This document shows, in pieces, positions 62,101-64,000 of a stretch of DNA of 64,000 nt (position 1 is the first letter of the stretch; every line of letters begins with the position of its first letter). Source of the stretch: Progne subis subis (Eukaryota; Chordata; Aves; Passeriformes; Hirundinidae); the NCBI GenBank assembly GCA_022316685.1, contig JAKJHU010000062.1:2069501-2133500 (forward strand). The letters run 5' to 3'. Made by a program: the position numbers and the translations under genes. The notes under the pieces are model-generated. The model worked only from the letters and a program-made list of their open reading frames with translations, had not been told where the DNA came from and ran no database searches.

Positions 62101-63941
62101 AAGATACTAAATAATAGGTACAAACGTCAATGTTTTCAATTTTCAATAATTATTAAAAGCTAAAAATCTGCAACGTCTTTACTTCTTGACACCTTTAAAA
62201 GCATCATAATGCTATAAAAATGTTTGTAATTATAAAAAATGTTTATTGGCTGAACTGAGTCACATGTGCATGCCTTATAAATTTCATTTAATGGATTCAC
62301 TGTTAGAATTTAGCTTAGATGAAAGTTAACTTCTTAATGCATTTATTGGGTTCAAGGTAATTCTGCAGTTTGAAATTAGGTGAACTGAACATGCAAAAGA
62401 AAAATCTTAAATTAGCAAAGTGCATTTTGACTCCATAATCTGTGGTAGATAGTCCATTTGGTGATGAGGAAGTATGCAATCACTCGGGCTGGAAGTGCAG
62501 CATGTGTTTTTGTGTTTATTCATCCTTGCTCCTAAATTTCAGATTGGAACACAAATGCCTACCAGATGGATTTCGGTTTTATTAATTATTTTATTAATTA
62601 TGTGGTTGATTGAAAGCTGTAGAGGGTAAGGAAGGCTGCATGGAAGGAGTGGAAATGGCCTCACAGCATTGGAGCAGGGAAAATGGATCACTGGGCAAAA
62701 TAATGGGCTCCTTGTCTTGGGAGCCACTCCATTTGTCTAGTCCATCCTGAAAAAAGGATAATGGAAAGAGAAATAGCTCGTGTGTGGTAGTGAAGAATGA
62801 AGCACTTAAAATGCAGTTGGCTGATGTGTGCAGATTAGAACTGATGGTGGGATCGACCTCAGTATCCAGAGGTACCCTGGGGTGGGATGTAACAGGAGAG
62901 GGGAATGGTAAAAATCAGGGATTACTGACCAAGCCCAGGCCTAACAGGCTGGGAATTGCTGGCTGCTCGTGTGACTGGCAGCATTTGTCCCTTGGTTTTG
63001 AGCAGTGCCAGCAAGGAGCCTGTTAAAAGACTGCAGTGTACATTCCTGCTTCTGCCTCCAGCATGAAGACACTGAAATTTCTGCTGTGGGACAGAGTGTT
63101 ATGTGTAATGCAAAGGCAGAGCAGGAGAGCATCGATTTAGGTGTTTGCTATTACAACAGAGAAAGCTAATGGAACTCTGAAAAGTAGCACAGTATTTTAT
63201 AGAGGTCAGTTTGGACTATAAAACAGCAAACGTGATGATAATTCTTGTGTCGTGGAGCATGTAGAGTTGGGTGGGGTTTTTGTCTGTAAAAGCCATGGTT
63301 TGTTTTCTTGGTTTTGGTGTAGCTAGGCCCCCTAAGCTTCCATGCTTCCATACCTGCTCTCAGGTGTTCTTACAAAGCTGGCTGTTTCTCTGAAGTCTTT
63401 CGTTGGTGCTCTTACACAAATAGAGCATTGCAGTATTTTTCCCCACTGCCCACCATTAAAACAAGTCCTAGATTTGTTTTGATTAATTCTTCCGTTACCC
63501 ATCCTTTGCTGTAAGGCAGAAATTTGGGTGTTTTAGCACTGACATGACCTTACAGAAGCAGCAAATTCCTTCTGCAGGGAGGGTAATCGAGGTAAATAAA
63601 CGTGTTCTCTCTGTTCTAGCGCGATTCTGCCTGTGCTGCAATCCCAGCCTCTCCTCTACACTAACAAAAATTCTAAAGCATTTCAATTTATAGGAACCCT
63701 ACTAACCCAGCATTCTCTTGGCCCTTGACACCCATTTCCAATTTGCTTTTCACACAGAGCTGAATGGCCAAAAGACCATTTTATTCCCCCGTATGTCCCC
63801 CGCTTCCGAAATGGTTGGGAGCCTCCTCTGCTGAACTTCATGGGAGCCCCAAAGGAGCAGGAGCTCAACCATTTGGCCGAGTCCGTGGCAAACGTGGCAG
63901 AGCAACAGCGGAAGCAAGAGATGAAAAGACTGTCAAGTGAG
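38137..63941 (+). CDS. EPS8: EPS8, epidermal growth factor receptor kinase substrate 8 (5' part, 13 coding exons)
   Basis: Thirteen exons join without a frame break into 478 residues that read as EPS8 throughout: N terminus MNGHISN, PTB domain from about residue 69 ([19 protein letters not shown]), proline-rich stretch at about 205-218, Lys-rich stretch at 301-311, and central block ending [11 protein letters not shown]. Segments: 38137-38198, 39355-39428, 48694-48761, 50697-50858, 51068-51217, 53493-53575, 56163-56299, 56952-57025, 58058-58184, 58543-58631, 60906-60980, 61584-61732, 63758-63941. From family knowledge, EPS8 is a cytoplasmic adaptor that binds receptor tyrosine kinases, ABI1/SOS1 (Rac activation) and IRSp53, and caps or bundles actin in filopodia, microvilli and stereocilia. 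The family is about 820 aa, so the SH3 and C-terminal effector regions are beyond the window. The match favours EPS8 over the EPS8L1-3 paralogs. Start: ATG with A at -3 and an in-frame TGA 15 nt upstream. Confidence 0.97.
38199..39354 (+). other. EPS8: EPS8 intron between coding exons 1 and 2
   Basis: 1156 bp, GT-AG, phase 2. It contains an (ATT)n microsatellite at about 38963-38991 and an AT-rich stretch near 39160-39240. I see no other feature. Confidence 0.9.
39355..39428 (+). CDS. EPS8: EPS8 coding exon 2
   Basis: Acceptor TTCTTCCAG ends at 39354; donor GTAAGG begins at 39429. The first base completes Asn21 and the last base begins Glu46. It encodes GYGSPAFAQ and then TSAKALY, a segment N-terminal to the PTB domain that the EPS8 family conserves. 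Confidence 0.95.
40486..40927 (+). mobile_element. Solo LTR, family X copy B (sense to EPS8)
   Basis: A 442 bp element from TGATGCC to GGCATCA (perfect inverted 7-mers), nearly the same length as copy A in the opposite orientation. It carries a threefold 'ccattttg(t/g)g' unit near 40775-40812 and AATAAA at 40862-40867. No internal region flanks it. Being sense within an EPS8 intron, it could supply a cryptic polyadenylation signal. Confidence 0.75.
40935..41165 (-). mobile_element. CR1 LINE 3' end fragment (antisense)
   Basis: From 'atggtttggaatcttagaatca' the sequence follows the reverse complement of a CR1 3' end: 'aagatcagagagtccaac', 'ttaacccagcactgccaag', 'accatgtccctaaatat', 'acacctccaggggttgtgat', 'ttccagtgcttcacaaccc'. 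It begins within about 10 bp of the end of LTR copy B. Confidence 0.85.
43238..43553. promoter_or_regulatory. CpG-dense intronic patch (candidate cryptic promoter or enhancer)
   Basis: I count about 26 CpG dinucleotides in roughly 315 bp, against about one per 100 bp nearby. A consensus donor (GGCAG|GTAAAT, GT at 43428-43429) lies inside on the + strand. No TATA box is evident. The role is inference; it could also be an old CpG-rich repeat. Confidence 0.35.
44714..45170 (-). mobile_element. ERVL-like solo LTR (antisense)
   Basis: It begins TGTCAGGGTTTGACCCCAGC, the reverse complement of an ERVL-type LTR 3' end. It continues through a G-rich 'aatggggggaggattgg', a decayed TATA region near 44992-45002 and 'acatccctgtgttatcaa', ending near 'cctagccagacccagtac'. 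It has the same layout as the sense copy at 17686-18249 but is more diverged. No internal region is present. Confidence 0.8.
48694..48761 (+). CDS. EPS8: EPS8 coding exon 3
   Basis: Acceptor CATCTCCAG ends at 48693; donor GTGAGA begins at 48762. It encodes residues 46-68, [19 protein letters not shown] followed by YHVE, the conserved lead-in to the PTB domain. It ends in phase 0, so an alternative first exon could join exon 4 without a frame constraint from this junction. Confidence 0.96.
48762..50696 (+). other. EPS8: EPS8 intron between coding exons 3 and 4
   Basis: 1935 bp, GT-AG, phase 0. A T9/G-rich run lies near 48829-48856. I see nothing else of note. Confidence 0.9.
50697..50858 (+). 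CDS. EPS8: EPS8 coding exon 4 (PTB domain, first part)
   Basis: Acceptor CGCCAG ends at 50696; donor GTAAGA begins at 50859. It is exactly 54 codons (residues 69-122), phase 0 at both ends. It begins [19 protein letters not shown] and continues with [11 protein letters not shown], the opening strands of the EPS8 phosphotyrosine-binding-type fold, which in the family binds receptor tails. Confidence 0.97.
50859..51067 (+). other. EPS8: EPS8 intron between coding exons 4 and 5
   Basis: 209 bp, GT-AG, phase 0, with a strong T-rich tract (51032-51058) before the acceptor. Confidence 0.92.
51068..51217 (+). CDS. EPS8: EPS8 coding exon 5 (PTB domain, middle)
   Basis: Acceptor CTGACAG ends at 51067; donor GTAAGA begins at 51218. 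It is exactly 50 codons (residues 123-172), phase 0 at both ends. It holds [17 protein letters not shown] and later [13 protein letters not shown], both near-identical to mammalian EPS8. The preceding intron is only 209 bp, the shortest in the window. Confidence 0.97.
51218..53492 (+). other. EPS8: EPS8 intron between coding exons 5 and 6
   Basis: 2275 bp, GT-AG, phase 0. A (TTTG)n tract lies at about 53331-53356. No repeat family or further exon recognised. Confidence 0.9.
53493..53575 (+). CDS. EPS8: EPS8 coding exon 6 (PTB C-terminal helix)
   Basis: Acceptor TTCTCCTTAG ends at 53492; donor GTAAAA (weaker than its neighbours) begins at 53576. It encodes residues 173-199 and two bases of Arg200, including [18 protein letters not shown]. 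The first residues (ATLIHD) differ from the mammalian version, while the helix [10 protein letters not shown] is conserved. The following basic run GKQKKR closes the PTB region. Confidence 0.95.
55466..55535 (+). other. tRNA-Met-like sequence ending in CCA (pseudogene or extended primer-binding site)
   Basis: The right half, 'tctgaaggtcatgagttcag' then 'tcctcacacgaggcacca', closely follows the 3' half of vertebrate elongator tRNA-Met including CCA. The left end CCTCGT pairs exactly with ACGAGG near the right end. The D arm and anticodon loop are not preserved and the element is about six bases short, so it is not a working tRNA. Read on the - strand it starts TGGTGCCTCG two bases after a CA that could end the neighbouring LTR, the position of a retroviral primer-binding site. 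The match runs well past the usual 18 nt. Confidence 0.5.
55538..56112 (-). mobile_element. LTR-like element, antisense, next to a tRNA-Met-like PBS
   Basis: It shares its core (55845-55975) with the 4.6 kb element. On the - strand it would run from TGAAAATTTCGGGC near 56110 to 'gagccaccaca' near 55538, giving TG...CA ends, with AATAATAA about 75-90 bp before the 3' end. The TGGTGCC sequence follows after two bases. I see no gag-like frame beyond the putative primer-binding site. Ends are inferred from one copy. Confidence 0.55.
56163..56299 (+). CDS. EPS8: EPS8 coding exon 7 (proline-rich segment)
   Basis: Acceptor CTCTTCCTCCAG ends at 56162; donor GTGAGT begins at 56300. The first base completes Arg200; then [19 protein letters not shown] and [19 protein letters not shown] follow (to residue 245), with the last base starting Tyr246. 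Residues about 209-220 form a Pro/Ala-rich linker. The exon is the most GC-rich stretch in the window, with C-runs at 56191-56227. Antisense LTR sequence ends roughly 40-50 bp upstream of the acceptor. Confidence 0.96.
56300..56951 (+). other. EPS8: EPS8 intron between coding exons 7 and 8
   Basis: 652 bp, GT-AG, phase 1. A poly(T) tract lies at 56648-56662. A decoy acceptor (TTTCCAG at 56513-56519) is not followed by EPS8 sequence. Confidence 0.9.
56952..57025 (+). CDS. EPS8: EPS8 coding exon 8
   Basis: Acceptor CTCTTTGCAG ends at 56951; donor GTAAGT begins at 57026. Two bases complete Tyr246, followed by 24 codons: [20 protein letters not shown] and DRDV (to residue 270). It is acidic and predicted helical. 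The match to EPS8 is clear, with conservative changes from mammals. Confidence 0.96.
57026..58057 (+). other. EPS8: EPS8 intron between coding exons 8 and 9
   Basis: 1032 bp, GT-AG, phase 0. No repeat family recognised. Confidence 0.9.
58058..58184 (+). CDS. EPS8: EPS8 coding exon 9 (helix plus Lys-rich patch)
   Basis: Acceptor CTCCCACAG ends at 58057; donor GTAAGA begins at 58185. It encodes residues 271-312: [19 protein letters not shown], then [20 protein letters not shown], then GPG. A long amphipathic helix runs into a polybasic patch of nine Lys and one Arg in twelve residues. The patch is conserved in character in mammalian EPS8 and is a plausible electrostatic contact with acidic lipid or actin (inference). 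Confidence 0.96.
58185..58542 (+). other. EPS8: EPS8 intron between coding exons 9 and 10
   Basis: 358 bp, GT-AG, phase 1. Nothing further seen. Confidence 0.92.
58543..58631 (+). CDS. EPS8: EPS8 coding exon 10
   Basis: Acceptor TTCTTCACCAG ends at 58542; donor GTAAGT begins at 58632. Two bases complete Glu313, then 29 codons: [20 protein letters not shown] and KFKHGFNLL (to residue 342). The PPPPDEF motif is invariant in the family members I know. The intron before it is only 358 bp. Confidence 0.96.
58632..60905 (+). other. EPS8: EPS8 intron between coding exons 10 and 11
   Basis: 2274 bp, GT-AG, phase 0. It contains poly(A) at 59288-59306, an A-rich tract at about 59690-59727 and a CR1 tail near 60.15 kb. 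Confidence 0.9.
60105..60190 (+). mobile_element. CR1 LINE 3' tail fragment
   Basis: 'taggttggacttgatctcag' and 'aggtttttcatagaaatacc' resemble the CR1 tail 'ggttggactagatgatctc.gaggt.ttttcc' in sense orientation, degraded at its 3' end. Confidence 0.6.
60906..60980 (+). CDS. EPS8: EPS8 coding exon 11
   Basis: Acceptor CCTTCAG ends at 60905; donor GTAAGG begins at 60981. It is exactly 25 codons, phase 0 at both ends: [20 protein letters not shown] and TPLHM (residues 343-367). Skipping it would keep frame but remove part of the conserved central domain. Confidence 0.96.
60981..61583 (+). other. EPS8: EPS8 intron between coding exons 11 and 12
   Basis: 603 bp, GT-AG, phase 0. Reading through the donor from exon 11 stays open for a further 73 codons to 61199 before a stop, but it shows no conserved sequence. 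Confidence 0.9.
61584..61732 (+). CDS. EPS8: EPS8 coding exon 12
   Basis: Acceptor GGATTTAG ends at 61583; donor GTGAGG begins at 61733. It encodes residues 368-416 and two bases of Arg417: [20 protein letters not shown], then [20 protein letters not shown], then SLGDSWTKA. The match to EPS8 is clear, with several conservative substitutions relative to mammals. Confidence 0.96.
61733..63757 (+). other. EPS8: EPS8 intron between coding exons 12 and 13
   Basis: 2025 bp, GT-AG, phase 2. No repeat family or exon recognised. Confidence 0.9.
63758..63941 (+). CDS. EPS8: EPS8 coding exon 13 (last in window)
   Basis: Acceptor TTTTCACACAG ends at 63757; donor GTAAGG begins at 63942. One base completes Arg417, then 61 codons to residue 478: [20 protein letters not shown], later [20 protein letters not shown], ending [10 protein letters not shown]. 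This is the conserved block that precedes the linker to the SH3 domain; the SH3 exons are outside the window. Confidence 0.96.
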
Positions 63942-64000
63942 GTAAGGCACTGCAAAAGTGTGTTGAAACCCTGGAAACTCAGATTTTAAGATTTTGGTAT
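63942..64000 (+). other. EPS8: Start of the EPS8 intron after coding exon 13
   Basis: It begins GTAAGG and is cut by the window edge. Confidence 0.9.

Noticed and set aside
38137..63941. Assignment to an EPS8-like paralog (EPS8L1, L2 or L3)
   Set aside because: The [20 protein letters not shown] and RNGWEPP blocks read as EPS8 itself along the whole length.

Overview
The window is vertebrate nuclear DNA, almost certainly from a bird and probably a songbird. Three things point there: CR1 LINE 3' tails, several solo-LTR families of avian type (including two opposed copies of an ERVL-like LTR), and a long-intron gene whose product reads as avian/mammalian EPS8. There is no prokaryotic, CRISPR or phage content.

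The one gene I can support is EPS8 (epidermal growth factor receptor kinase substrate 8, an actin-capping and Rac-signalling adaptor) on the + strand. Thirteen consecutive coding exons lie between 38108 and 63941. All have GT-AG borders and all phases agree. They encode residues 1 to 478 of a protein normally about 820 aa long: the N terminus, the PTB domain, the proline-rich segment, a lysine-rich helical segment and the conserved central region. The SH3 domain and C-terminal actin-binding region lie beyond the right edge. The first coding exon has its own 3' splice site and an in-frame upstream stop, so at least one non-coding exon lies further 5'. I could not identify it.

Layout: 1-38107 holds no recognisable exon and is most simply a 5'-UTR intron or upstream flank. 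It contains LTR fragments near 4.4-4.9, 13.0-13.45, 17.7-18.25 and 24.2-24.6 kb, CR1 scraps, microsatellites and a recurring class of T/G-only tracts. 38108-39428 holds coding exons 1-2. 39429-48693 is a 9.3 kb intron with a sense LTR abutting a CR1, a CpG-dense patch at 43.2-43.55 kb and an antisense ERVL-like LTR. 48694-63941 holds coding exons 3-13; one intron carries an antisense LTR with a tRNA-Met-like element at its edge, ending close to the exon 7 acceptor.

I found no new multi-gene system. The items most worth a second look are the CpG-dense intronic patch with a good 5' splice site, the tRNA-Met-like element beside the LTR, the G-quadruplex-prone exon 7, and a three-copy LTR family with a variable short repeat.
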